A stretch of 64,000 bases of DNA from Chara braunii (lineage: Eukaryota > Streptophyta > Charophyceae > Charales > Characeae). Shown piece by piece: positions 11,535 through 23,308 of this stretch. The DNA lies in NCBI GenBank assembly GCA_003427395.1, contig BFEA01000037.1, forward strand, positions 3,929,893 to 3,993,892, read 5' to 3'. Below the pieces are notes generated by a model that saw only the letters and a list, made by a program, of their open reading frames with translations, ran no database searches and was not told the DNA's origin. Position numbers and translations under genes: made by a program. The stretch's first letter is position 1. Every line of letters starts with the position of its first letter.

Positions 11535-12371
11535 TTCGGTTTTTTATTTTTTTTTATTTTTTTTTAAGGCCAGGGTGTTGTAGAGGCGAAGGACCAGACC
11601 CGCGGTGATTGTTAGTAGCGGCAGCCAATGGTTGTACTGACAGAATAGGCCACCTACCCTACCCATCCCAAGTTAATACTCCTAGCGCACCCCCTGTCCC
11701 TACTATCCTACCTCAGTGTGACCAGCACTCAGGACCATCACCCTACCAGTATCGAGGACAACTTGGACCAGACAACAGTGACAAGCACCAAGGCCAGCCC
11801 TGATGGAAGCGAAAGCGGACGAACCTTGTCGTACGAGAACTTCAAACGCCAGGCTCATGCAATCTTTTACAGGCCCAATTCAGAGAGTCTACCCAGCAGG
11901 ATTACCTAAGCAAGGCAAGCCAGCACCCGCGGACACATCCTACCATCCTTCCCCTAGCTTACCCAAGGCTAGGCGGAACTCAGACTAGCCGGGCCGACTT
12001 ATATCCCTACCCTACCCTAGATCTAAGCTATGCGTGAGTAGACCCCGTCATATACCTGATAGACCCCCCTGCCTAGAGGCTATGTATGTTTGTATGAGCT
12101 CATAGGGCCATGTGTTTTGTATCTGCCCAAAGGCTACACGTACTTTGTGTAACTGTGTAGCGAGATGTACGTGCCCGAAGGACGGATATGTGCACATCAT
12201 CGGCGGGCTAACTGTCGTCCCCCAATAGAAACATATACCTGTATTTGCACGTTGCCATTAGTTGTATCTAGCCTGTTTGTTGACCAATGCATGCCCACAA
12301 ACAAAATAGTTCCGTGATGGAGAATGGTGCGCCTATGCCCTCAAGTTTAACTTATTTGGGGCCTCGCCACA
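11535..12371. other. Intergenic DNA, nothing recognised
   Basis: Moderate-GC sequence without long coherent frames, recognisable motifs or clear repeats. Confidence 0.5.
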
Positions 12372-12511
12372 CGGCACACGAAACGAAAATGAAACGAGTG
12401 CATGTGCCCACGAAAGGTGGAAAAGTACACTAGTTACTATTTACAACCAACCAACGAACTAGGCTATTTTGCAGGAAGATGCACTTGTTTCGTTTTTCGT
12501 TTCGTGTGCCG
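12372..12511. mobile_element. MITE-like foldback element, 32-33 bp inverted arms
   Basis: The left arm (12372-12403) begins CGGCACACGAAACGAAAA, and the right arm (12479-12511) is its reverse complement with one indel and two substitutions. A 75-bp unrelated centre separates them, so the whole unit is 140 bp. This is the size and shape of a small non-autonomous inverted-repeat transposon. No convincing target-site duplication is visible, so a simple palindromic rearrangement cannot be excluded. Confidence 0.55.
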
Positions 12512-12970
12512 CCCCTGGTTGCCTTCTGGAGCACGTGCATTCCCAAGTACCCAGCAACGCCCTTCCGCGAAAGGACAAAAAGGGAAAAAAACAAAAAGCG
12601 AAAAAGAAAAGAACAGACAACCCCCTCGCATCCCCTCCCGCCCTGCTATCTCGTTCGCCCTTCCTCCCAAAGAGCAAACAGTGGATAAGGATCGCAACAA
12701 CGCAAGCACGACCTACCCAACCTACTTCAGGTCGCCCGCTCTTAAGGCTTATCACGAACTGGTCTTAGACTTGTGGGCGACCAGACCCTTCTACGTGAAT
12801 TTCAGAAGCCTAAAAAGACCCTGTCGGAACTTCGACGTTACCGAAAATGGAAACTTTCACAAAACGACAAAAGACAATCGGACTAAACACAGCCTTTTGA
12901 CTGCGAATTGTAGCTTCCCCTCCATTCCATCGATGACCAGCCCCCCGGGTAAGAAGCGCCACAGAACATT

Positions 12971-13250
12971 GCTCCCGAACGGGGACGCGTTTGGACTCAC
13001 ATGTTCCTGCGGAAAAAAAAATCCTCACCGGCCCGACCTGCCTCCTCCACACTTAACGAACACCTTACGAATCCGGACACCTTTCCCCCTTTTCATACAC
13101 CCAGCACGCTGCTCCCGAACGCGGACACGTTTCCACTGACATGTTCCTACGGAAAGAAAAACCTTTTCTTCCCGACCTGCCCCCTCAATAGGTAACGAAC
13201 ACCCTCTGAATCTGGACACCTTTCCACGCACACGTACACCTTGCACAATA
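12971..13250. repeat. 140-bp tandem duplication
   Basis: GCTCCCGAAC starts at 12971 and 13111. Both units continue with GACATGTTCCT-like sequence, an A-rich run, CCCGACCTGCC and GGACACCTTTCC. The copies differ at several positions. Confidence 0.8.
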
Positions 13251-13302
13251 ATACAAAAACTTGTCCATTATGAATGATGCCACATCAGCCAGACCATGAC
13301 CC

Positions 13303-13600
13303 ACCGCTTTCCCCATCTCCAACCGTAACCGCTCCACCATATAACCTTGACATGAGGTTAAAAACCTGTATCTGGATCGACACATGGCCAAGACCCACCG
13401 AAACACAGACGTCTTCCACCGAAACACAAACATCTTCCAAGCTACATGCGTTCTGAGGTCTCCGCCTTCAATCCCTGCTCAGGCCGACAGCGTACCCTAC
13501 CCGCCGCTTTCCCCATCCCCAATTGTAACCGCTCCACCATATAACCCTGACGTGAGGTTTCAATTCCTGCTCCGGCCGACGGTTTACCCTGCGCCCTGAA
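13303..13600. repeat. Direct repeat with 201-bp period
   Basis: A block beginning CCGCTTTCCCCATC and ending CATATAACC then TGAGGTT occurs at about 13303 and 13504. It is about 60 bp long and well conserved. Confidence 0.75.
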
Positions 13601-15459
13601 GTTGAACCTACTTGGTCGCCTTCTGGAAAAGGAGCATTCCCAAACGAGGAGGAGAAATGGTTCACATTCACCGTTGTCGAGCGCATTGGTCCGGAACCTC
13701 ACAAGGCAAGGCGGGACCCTCCCGACCGCGTCACGTAGGAGTTGGTCTTAATCCTCGTCGCGAATACATATAGAGCTTCCGCAAGCCGCTCTGGCCGAGT
13801 GCGCCAGCCATACCTCTCGCGAGCCCTTACGACAGGATCGGGCCTACGCGAGGCATGACTCACCTCCACCTTATGGCACTGTCACCTCTCTTTGGTGGGC
13901 GTATCCCCGTCGAGCTACCAGTTCACAGTACGAAAGCTAATCAGCTGCAATCGCAGAGGTGGACCAACCGAGGGTGTTTCTCGTTCGCTGTAGCATAGGG
14001 GGTACGCGCGGTTTTACGCCTCTATCGGACCCGCACGAGAATCGACATCTTGGGGGGCTGAGGTCCCAAGTGCGACTCGTCGCCGGTCGACTAGGATACA
14101 TCCCACGAACCACGCGGACACCACTCTAAAGATGATAAAAATAAGTACACATATATATACTCAAAATAACATAGAACAAACAACTCGACAACACTTTGAG
14201 TCCCTTAGTAGCCATCCCATAACTTTTCAATGAGGAAATCGGATAGGCGTCACACGGGAGACTTTAGTATAAAACTGCGCGGTCGTGGGGCTAACTCATA
14301 TTGACTCGCAATGCAAGCATACGCAAGCAGTCGCAATGATGGCGTACTATGTAGCACCCATACTCAAGCGGTCCCTCGTGGATTTCGAGGGCCACATTCG
14401 ACACTCAAGTGTCGGCTGACACACGCCTTGAGGGGTTGATCTCTCGACGCTAAACAACCGCCAAGTGTGGTTGAGAACCACACCCTCTTCTGCACCCTGC
14501 GGAGAGTGGGTGGTACACAAGTTCATACTTGTGGTGGCAATCATCTCTTATTGCCCTGGAGACCAGCTCTCTCATCAAGAGTTTGAAAAAAAGTGAAGGG
14601 TTTTGACTTTGACAGATGCCACGGACTACAACGTCCAACTATAGAAACTCTAAAAAACAAAGGATAACAGGGGATCTCCCTTCTCTCAAAGCATAATCTA
14701 TTTAACCCTTACTCGAGGTCTCAGTAGGTCGCGTGAAACACTCAAGACATATTTATTTACATATATAGAGAGGGTTATTAATGTAGGACGATCACTTCTC
14801 ACAGTCACAGTGAGACTCCTCTCAGCCATATATACATATGTGATCGCAGGCATTCAAATTCAAAGTCCGAACCACAAAACATACCTGTAATCACATCAAA
14901 GATTCAACCAAAAGTCCACACACTACACGGGGTCAATTTCAACCATTATCTGAGCTCACAACCCTCGCTTTAGCCACACAAACCTCAACCTTAGCACACC
15001 CTTCCAGCAATAAAATACGCAGTACCTTTGTTAAATGGCCATTCAATAAAGTCTGGGTAAAAACACAATGAAACATTTCAAACCACAAAGCTCTTTAGGT
15101 TGAGTGGCAAAAGTGGATTAGAGTTGAATCGTAAACCGACGAATCAGCAACCGACATGTTATTTGTGATAACAGAAGGTGATCCTCGTAGGATCAAACTC
15201 AATCTAGCCCAAGTCCCGAATCAATCGATCAAGAAGACCTATAACACAAGACATGTCAATCCCCAAACTAAATTTATAAGTCAATGGAGAATAATCTTCA
15301 TATCAAGATCTTGCTCAAAATTATTCTATTTAATTAAGCCTAAGTCTACCTTTAAGCAAGTGTCAAACGAAAAGTTAGACCTTTGGCAGAATCTCCTCTA
15401 TACAGAGAGGATTGCTAGAATTGTCACCTATCAAAATATAATCTAACTCCTTTAAACTA

Positions 15460-16020
15460 AGAAAATTTCGGCAGCGCTTCCCGTAGGAAAAGTGTCTTCG
15501 CAAAATTTATACTAACTCAAATATAAAAACAGAACCCAAACTTTAATTCTGGAAAGTCAGAATTTGTCCAACTCCCTGAATTAGTAAAACTTTGGGCAGC
15601 ATCTCCTTTAGAAATGTAGGTTTCTCATATTTATACTAAGTCAGATAGGATCTCAAAAGTTAAGCTTGAGTTCGACTTCAAGACAAAGTTCAACTGACCC
15701 CTTAGATTTGTAGAAATTTCAGTAGCGCTTCCCGTAGAGAAAGTGTTCTTCAAGATTTATACAAAGCTAAGTTCAGAATCTAAAATGACTTTGACCTCTC
15801 AAGGTCCAATTTTTTCCTAACTCCCTGAATTAGCAAAAATTTGGGCAGCACTCACTTTAGAAAATGAGGTTTTTCAGATTTTTACTGAGCCAAAAAGCCA
15901 GAAAAACTGAACCCTGAAAAAGACAAAATCTAACTAACTCCTTGGTTTTGTAAAAATTTTGGGAGCGCTTCCCGTAGAGAAAGTGACTTACCAAGATTTA
16001 TACAAGACCAAATATAATAA
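15460..16020 (-). repeat. About 120-bp tandem repeat in LTR B, 5 copies
   Basis: Cores related to AGCGCTTCCCGTAGAGAAAG occur near 15470, 15597, 15722, 15845 and 15962. Units alternate between an AGCGCTTCCCGTAG form and a CACTCACTTTAGAAA form, so the higher-order unit may be about 245 bp. Confidence 0.75.
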
Positions 16021-16299
16021 AGAATCCCAGAAAACGTAGAAATTGACCTCAGTAAAAAAAAAAACTTAGCTAAAAAAATGCAGGAATTGAAACTAACTCC
16101 TATGGCTCTAGCACGTAGCGAGCAACTAAAGCAACTACCTATCAAACTGAAACTCGGACTAAGTAGTAGTCGCACTCAGTCACATGCAGGTCAAATCACA
16201 AAGGTAAGTACTCTCACCATCCCAAAGTCAATTTATCAAATAATAGTTCATAGTTTCTCAATGATTTATCCCTTTATATGCAGCTTACATAAGGCATAA

Positions 16300-17020
16300 A
16301 GCTAGACCACCCAAACTTATGGAACATTTCTAGCTCAACCGTTGAGTATACACAAACACAGGGCACAACAACTTTTCTCTTCTTTGGGCATATGACTAGG
16401 CCACCCTAGTCGCCCTGAACTGTTTAAGTATCCAAACCTTATATAATTATATGTCCTTAGTTTTTTGAGGTAGCATATAACTGAACCGATAATCTTTAGC
16501 TCAAAATTCAGTCTGCCCCTTTGTACCATAAGTTTAAAGTTAATTAGTACTCTCTTCAGTTGATAATAAGTTATAGTCAGACCACCCAAACTTATGGAAC
16601 CCTGTCTGACTAACCTGTTCATAAGTAGGATAGTAATAAAGTATAGTCAAAGTTATAGCCTTCTTGTTCCAGCATGTGTGAGGCGTTGGACCAAGACCAC
16701 CTAAACTTATGAAATATATCTTGGTCCTCAGCCTGATTCATTTCTCTTAAAGCCAAAGCAAGAAGATGTTGAGTCATCCAAACTTATGGAACATGCTCAG
16801 ACCTCCTCGTTCAGAAACTAAAAAAACTGAAAGAGACCCAAAGTAAATAAGGCGACCAAGCCACCCAAACTTATGGAACATGCTTGGCCCCTGAAAGTCA
16901 ATCATAATCATCCCTCGCAAATCAGAGGAACCAAACCACCCAAACTTATGGAACATGTCTGGTTTTCCAGGCAATTCAAAATAAACATGGCACTGGGCCT
17001 CCCCAAACGTATGGAGACGT
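16300..17020 (-). repeat. CCACCCAAACTTATGG array in LTR B
   Basis: About seven variants of CCACCCAAACTTATGGAACATG occur at 16308-17010, often spaced 70-80 bp. They are collinear with the array in copy A. Confidence 0.75.
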
Positions 17021-18139
17021 GCCCAACCTTTGGCTGACCCAATCAGACACAAATAATACAACCTTTCTCCCAACCTTTCCCCAGATGCAATCCCAGAATA
17101 TGCTTTCAGTCAAACAATAAAACTCAAACTGACATTGTACATACATTCCTTTACTTAATCTGGTTTGTGTCCTGAAAGTCAAACTGAAAAGTCGGAGTAG
17201 AGATGCACACAGTATACTCAGTCAAAACATAGCAAAGGATACAGATAACGGTTATAACTGGGTTTATAGAGGGAAAACAAAGGACTACCTCTCAGTTCCC
17301 TGCCTCCATAACTCCTCCTGAGTCCCGACAGAGCTCCTGCAATCGGTGGGCTGACTCCCCACAGGTCTTGCTGCGGTCCTACGGGTTGCAATCCCGCCTG
17401 CCGCCTTCCTCTCCGAACAGGACTAGACTTAGAGTAAGAAGGGCAAAAGGAGGGGTTTGAGACTCTCGAGATACAGGAGAGAGACATACTCAACTCGCAG
17501 GAGAGGGCCTTGATACCTTCAGTCGACTGAGGGCCCCGCAATGATGGCCAACACGCGCAACCGCTAGTCAAACCGAAGTGAAACTGCTGACAAACAACTT
17601 TCCGACAAAGCTTAAAGTTGCAGCGGTAACCCCCTTCACAAGCATGATCATGCCACCTAATCCACACTACCTCTATCTCGAACAACACCGCCGCCTAGCA
17701 ATAGTGCACCTCTCCCCCATACTTTGTCAAACTGTCGGCGACGTGTAGCAGCGAACTCAAATTTGTCTCTCCTAAGGTTACAGAAATAGCACTTACGTAG
17801 AGCCGAGTCACTCCCCTAACCTGTAGTAATCATTCGTCGTCATTATACTCGAGCTGCCTACACCGTGCACCCAACAGCCTTGTATAGTAGTCAGGCGAAG
17901 GTAAACAAGAAGCAGCGGTAGGCCAACCGTATAGAGTCAAACTCAAGAATACAACAGTCGCAACCTCACCATCTGACAACCGTCCTCCCATACTCACCAA
18001 TCTTGTAAGTTTACAAGCCCTCAGTTTACAAGCTCCGCTACTGTGGTTGATGATATAGGTCGTGCTCTTGCTAAGCTGCAAGTCTCCAGCCTCGTTGCGG
18101 TCCTCTACTGCTTCGGCCGACACTCTGAGCAGCACCTCG

Positions 18140-18850
18140 ACCAGCAGGTAAGTTTCGAGCTCCACGATCGCGCTTCACGTTCTTCCGTTGACAGCGCGAG
18201 CAAAATCAAATGCATCGTCAGTCGACTGTATGCTCCTACCCGAATCCACCAGCCAACAGGTAAGTCTCCCTCAGTCGTGACCAACCTCACGCTACCTCCA
18301 ATCGACGCAATGCGTCGCACACTGGCCTGCGGACAAGTCCGTAACCTTGCAACTTATTTACTGTAGTTCGCTTCTCAGTTCACCCCGCATCATCCACTCA
18401 GTCCCACATGTACGTATCCTTCTTCGATCGTCCTTTCCCCTCCCGTTGTCGGAAAAACGAGCAAAGTCGTAATAAACTTTCGTCGGAATACAATCAAGCG
18501 CTTCTTCTAGGATGAGTCACACACTAGCTAGCAGGTAAGTCTCCATCCTCGGTATCTGTTGCGCTGACACCTGGTCATCTTCCCTCAGCAAGAGGCTGAA
18601 TCTTCCGCTAAAACACGAGATTATGCATGGCTCTCCAGTCGCCTCTGCAGCGGAATAGATGGCGGTTACTACATCGATCGAACGAGCAAAAAATGAGTGA
18701 CGCTCCTGCTGGCGCACATTGGTTATCAAGTAAGTCTCTTACCCCGCGCCTGGTCATATGCCACTTCTGTTGATAAGTGAGCAAAGACGGATGAAAGTTT
18801 TGCTAGAACATGGGCGGATACATCCGTCTTCTTCTTGAGGTAAGCGTCCC
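18140..18850 (+). repeat. Diverged array with AGGTAAGT motifs
   Basis: CAGGTAAGT or a close relative occurs at 18145, 18257, 18532, 18727 (CAAGTAAGT) and 18837 (GAGGTAAGC), usually followed by CTCC. ACGAGCAAA precedes several of them. Each motif matches a plant 5' splice-site consensus. They lie on the strand antisense to the LTR. The array could be a decayed repeat whose unit happens to contain this word. Confidence 0.5.
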
Positions 18851-19079
18851 GCACCTAGTTCTCTTCTCCTAACCCTGTACCAAAATTAACCATATATCCG
18901 AATTTGCCCCACTTCTAAGCCCCGGACTAGCCTATCCCCCCACTCGATTCCATCGAATGAGGTGTCTGTTTCCTTGCTCCCGCCATACCGAGTCGGTACT
19001 TCCACTCAGTCTCATCCTCTATTAACCCTTCGTCCACTTACTCCTATCCTATTATGACCGCAGATTCAGGCTCGCCAGC

Positions 19080-19510
19080 TATTAAAACCCCTATTTTGCT
19101 CCTCTCGGTCGATTTAATAAAGGAACGAGCGAGATATGTTCGCCCCCTCCTTTTCTTCTTCTCTCCTTCCACCATAACTTCGTGCACACTCTTCCTTCTC
19201 TATCATTTATCTTACTAACCTATCTCCAAAACTAACCTCGTCATGCAAGTCGCCCGGGGCAAACCCCCCTGGTTTGCATCTTATCTCTCTCGAATCCATC
19301 GAGGATCGAGCGAGATTCGGAGTTTTCACTCCCATCTTCTTCCCTCTCCGCCATAGCTCCGCGGACCTTATTTCTCTACTAACTCCAATTCTACTAATCT
19401 AACCTCGAAACTAATGCTACCACTAAGCTTGCCTACTCCAAAAACCCCTATCCAACATCTACTCTCGCCCGATTTCATTGAGAAACGGGCGAGTTACAAT
19501 CCTTTAACCC
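19080..19510. repeat. About 180-bp tandem repeat in LTR B
   Basis: GAGCGAGAT-type motifs recur near 19125, 19312 and 19487. Each is preceded by AACCCC..ATTTTGC and TCGATTTC-like sequence and followed by a pyrimidine tract, and the order is the same as in the array in copy A. Confidence 0.6.
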
Positions 19511-20564
19511 CGCCTTAACCTTCTCCCTCCATTCCTTCGAATGAACCCGGTACGAAAAACGTGCCCTGATTTATTCCTTTTTCTTGCCTCCATTTGCTGC
19601 CTTTGTCTCGCCGTGTCTCCGGCCACCTTGCTCCGCGTCTGTGCCCAACCGTCCGCTAAACTGCGTTGCAACGCAGACACAGCAACGAGGCGAGCGATGC
19701 AAACAGTGAGGTGGCGATGCTGAACGTCGGAATTCGCCATGAAGTGAGCCTCCACTTACCTCCCAATCGGCATGCCAGTCAGCGTTAGGTGCGGAGGCGC
19801 ACAACCCACATCTTGGCTGTTCGATCCAGGTCGGCGCTACAATGATTATAGGGACGTGGCCTGTTGCAGGGTCTACTAGCGTTAGCCCCGAGAGAAGCTG
19901 GTCCCGATAGCTGCTGTAGTCAATATCGAGGGGGGCCTTTGCCTATCCTGCTGTTGCTAGCGCAACGCCCGAGTACCTATGTGGCCTGGTCCTACTTGCC
20001 CGATAGTCCCAGTTACTCCGCCTCTCTTCGGACAAGTCCTACCCCAATTTCTCATATCAGGCCGCAGGGCCGAGGGTGCGGGTCTGCCAAACGCGGGCCT
20101 ACTCACATCTAACCCCCTCTTTCGCAGACTACCGGGGACGAACGGTGCCCCCGCAAAAAATTCCCGCTACTCAAAATTCCTTCAGACCCGTGGGCTAATC
20201 ACCTGTCGGTTCGCACACACGTCGGACTCCTCGGTCACCATTTCAAAATGGTCAATCAAGGAGGAGCTTTGCCAGCCTCCCGAACTCTCAAGCACCTGTC
20301 TGTCGAACTTAGAAGCTACTCGCTCAAGGTCCCTGACTAGCGTGACGACCTCTGAAACCGGCGCTGCGACCGGATCAAGGAACACCGACGCATAAAAATT
20401 AGTTGTAACATGACAATAAAAAAAAATATTTGAAAACTTTTTACTTGTCAGAATATGATAAACGAGGGGGACGGAACCGCTAGTACCATTCCAATGCAGC
20501 CGAAGGGAAAATCAAAGGGGATAGTTGCGCCGAACCCTCTGCCCCTCAGCCCCTTTGCGCTATT

Positions 20565-20640
20565 ATGATATTCCATCGCTGTCGCCACCCGGACTCGATC
20601 CCTGAATCTCTCTGATGAAAGTCCGACACTGCAACGGGTA
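20565..20640 (-). pseudogene. tRNA-like segment (weak)
   Basis: On the minus strand, TAGCACTACCC, then GTCGGACTTTCATC, then GGGATCGAGTCC follow in the order and rough spacing of a tRNA D-arm, anticodon arm and T-arm. The T-loop differs from the TTCGANTCC consensus and the acceptor stem does not close, so this would be a tRNA-derived relic or SINE head, not a working tRNA. Confidence 0.3.
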
Positions 20641-21451
20641 GTGCTAGGTCCAAAGCTGAGCCTAGTATGAGCGGATATTTAAACAAATAGATATATATGT
20701 AATTCAAAACCATATTTGGTTCGCTTTCTTGAGTTGGGATATTACTTCTCTGAGTATATATTGAGTTGAGATTTTATCTGAGACTATCTCCTTGTATATG
20801 ACGATCACAATCACTCTCACATGTGTGGTTTTATCATGATGTATGATGGTTTTGTGTAAGAGATGAACGAGAAACATCTAGTGCTTGTATTGTGTATTTT
20901 GTGAATGTGAGTGGTTGTGAACTGTCTACTTTTTGGTATACTCGTGCGATCTGTCCATGGGAGGGTGATAGGGTCGGGTATAAGGAGATGGAAAGCAGTC
21001 CGTTTTTGTGAAAGATTGTGAGAATCCTAAGGGATTTATGAGTCTTTGAGACTCGAACGTTTTACCATGCCGAATATTTATTGCTGAGTTGTGATGAGGA
21101 CTCATAAGATGGCCCCTCGGTTTGAGTTGTTTTATGGTTAAGATGTCTTTGAGTGGGAAAGCAATCTTTTGTTTATTTGGAAGACTCATCTTCGGGAGTA
21201 AAGACTTAAAGGGGTGTGGCCACCTATGAGGGTTTCACTCCTGCGCGAAGGCGTGGGATAAGAGTCGAGTCTTTTTGAGTCCTGATTGAGTGGAAAAAAA
21301 CTATCGTGGCACAAGCTGCGAGGGCACTACCACTAAAATAACAACGCGGTGGGCCGTAGATCTGACACGATCACCCAGACTATGGTGGGTCAGGATAGAG
21401 ACTTGACCTTCCTGTACTAGGCTGCAAGAAGAGTATATGATGAGATTGTGT

Positions 21452-21477
21452 GTATATATATATATATATATATATGA

Positions 21478-21515
<38 letters not shown>
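21452..21515. repeat. (TA)n microsatellite
   Basis: Two TA dinucleotide tracts are separated by TGACGA. Confidence 0.95.
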
Positions 21516-21518
<3 letters not shown>

Positions 21519-21602
21519 ATTGCGAGAATTATTGGAGGGAGGCAAGAATGTCTTCTAAGGTCTCGATTAGGGTCCGCGTCCCTGATTTTGGCTTTGCTTG
21601 CA

Positions 21603-21680
21603 GGGTAGTACGTATGTCTAGTACACCGACATCCTATTGTTAGGACAATGGAGACCCGGGTCAGAATCCTGGCAGCATAT
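21603..21680 (+). pseudogene. Second tRNA-like segment (very weak)
   Basis: GGTAGTACGTATGTCTAGTAC, a TCCTATTGTTAGGA hairpin and CCGGGTCAGAATCCTGG follow in tRNA-like order. The last could be a decayed T-arm (stem CCGGG/CCTGG). No acceptor stem is evident. Confidence 0.2.
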
Positions 21681-21835
21681 AGTTGTATGGGCTTGGATTG
21701 TTGGAGGCCTCGAACCTGAGTCTGTCGGCTGATCGGATTGGTTCCTTTCTCGTCAACATTTGCATTTTTGTATGGATTTATAGTTTTTCGATCTTGCGAA
21801 GCGACGGGGACGTCACTTAATATGGTCCGGTAAGC

Positions 21836-22200
21836 TGTCGGTGCGAATACCCTTACAAGGGTATCCGCCCTGTTTTTTGCAAACGCCTTAAAATAAGTTT
21901 GATTTAAAAGTTTAAGTGTACCGCGCGAAGCGCAGGCTGTGTCTGTAGTTTACGTTGACTAAATGGTTGACTAGAGTAGAGAGTTTGTGGGCGCGCAAGC
22001 TTAAGGCGTGTGTGATTTTATTTATTGATGACTAAAGGGTCGGTGTAATCGCCGGCCGGATTTTCTTTTTTTATTTGATTAAGCTAGGATTAAACAGATT
22101 TTTGTCATTTGATTGATGTGCTTGCTTGTGACTTATGCGTATGTACGGAGGGCGACGTCGACAACAGGGTGATTTTGAAAACGTTTCGGTAAGTCTGGAT
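21836..22200 (+). mobile_element. Giant-LTR 5' end fragment (plus orientation)
   Basis: Starts TGTCGGTGCGAATACCC and matches, over about 330 bp, the reverse complement of 8458-8786. Shared landmarks are the AATACCCTT/AAGGGTATC hairpin, ACCGCGCGA, AAATGGTTGACTA, GCCGGCCGGAT and GACGTCGACAAC. Similarity fades after a CGGTAAGT sequence near 22189. Only the start of the LTR is present, so this is a fragment. Confidence 0.7.
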
Positions 22201-22604
22201 GTCACACGCTAACAAGATCACATCCTCACATCATCCCATGAGCACTTAAAACCATATTCTAAGTCATACCCTCATTTGTTTTCTACCCTCATCAATTCAT
22301 ATTTGTATGAGGCTTACTTTCGTACTCTGACTATGCTCTCGCTATTCTGTCCCTGAATAGTCCCAAGAGCCTGAAGAACGCTTACTCACTCTATCCAGAG
22401 GTCTTATATGATCTGACAAATACCCACAATATACTCAAAGCATATATACACATTTTTTAACCACTCGATATATAATCAGGATCATGCTGGTTAAAATACG
22501 GAGTTGGGACCATACAACTAGTTAGTCCGCTACCCTAACTCCCACATCCACATATATTCACAAGCTTATGGGATCCGCACTCTGGTAGATTATAAGGGCA
22601 CCCT
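22201..22604. other. Non-coding stretch, nothing recognised
   Basis: AT-rich sequence between the LTR fragment and the next ORF. It may be part of the minus-strand element whose PBS lies at 25533-25550. Confidence 0.4.
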
Positions 22605-23308
22605 CTATCGACTAGCTACTGCCCGAACCTCATCCCAATCTACACCCCTTTCATCTGGATTATGGGAGCTCGCATAAGCATCAACAACATTGACCATGTT
22701 GTTGAGTCCTTGACTATGGGGTAAAAACCTTTGGTCTAGGTAAAAGCCATATACCAATTCACACGTATAGCGTTCATACCCCCCTTCTCGTGCCCTCGAA
22801 GCGGCTTCTGTTGCGGCCTCTATCCTCGATAATCCCCCGAAACACTTTTCTACCAGGAATTCAGGCAGGATAACTCGTAATGGGGCTGAAGAAAGTGCAA
22901 ACTCTTTGGCAGACTTGACCTCTATAAGGGTCTCTACCTGCTCCTCTCCCTCATGAATTTTTCCTCTTGCCCATTTCGTTTCAGCTCCCTCAGCTACCCT
23001 CAGAGGCCTTGCAAGTAGGGTACCATGCCCGAGTGCCAACTCGACCCCATGCTTGACCCAAAATGAGGAAGATACAAGGTCACCCCCCCGATCGCACAGT
23101 ACTGATCATCATCAAAATCGGACTCGATGCAGACGAAAATACCTTTATCTATCAATGCGCCCCAACAGGAAGAGATATATTCTCCTTCCTTGACTCGCCT
23201 TGTCAAGGAAATCTCAAGGCCATTTTCTCTTTTAACAGGCAAGGTGATATTGGGATCTTTCTTAGCATAAGGCATCCTGAGTTGCCTTCTGCCCATAAAA
23301 AAAAACAA
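22605..23308 (-). pseudogene. Unrecognised ORF with a frameshift at a G7 run
   Basis: Two minus-strand frames overlap: one begins at an ATG at 23296 (MGRRQLRMPYAKKDPNITLP) and the other ends at a stop at 22605. A one-base shift within the seven-G run near 23085-23092 would connect them into a product of about 230 residues. Both parts have balanced, protein-like composition (for example SCWGALIDKGIFVCIESDFD and CELVYGFYLDQRFLPHSQ). I do not recognise a domain. It lies about 2.2 kb inside the PBS at 25533 and on the same strand, so it could belong to that retroelement or be host sequence carried by it. A splice acceptor at TTTATGGGCAG is an alternative to the ATG. An assembly error in the homopolymer is possible. 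Confidence 0.4.

Larger units (their letters stand above)
13675..20430 (-). mobile_element. Giant LTR, copy B (5'-truncated)
   Basis: On the minus strand the 3' end is GCGCTCGACA at 13675, as in copy A, and closely related sequence continues to about 17555 (equivalent to 5305 in A). Beyond that, similarity is patchy but includes the 180-bp repeats and a TGTAACA..ACAATAAAAAAAA block near 20405-20428, which matches A near 8500. The final 270 bp that would carry the TGTCGG terminus is missing, so the copy is truncated at its 5' end. No primer-binding site follows the 3' end. Long open frames inside are not supported as genes. Confidence 0.6.
20431..21835. other. AT-rich spacer between LTR copies, no gene seen
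   Basis: Apart from the features listed separately, this stretch holds AT-rich sequence with short frames only. No coding motif was recognised. Confidence 0.5.

Noticed and set aside
12402-13139. Plus-strand open frame of 245 codons
   Set aside because: It begins inside the foldback element and runs into the 140-bp repeat. Composition is Lys/Pro/Arg-rich without a motif, so it is probably chance.
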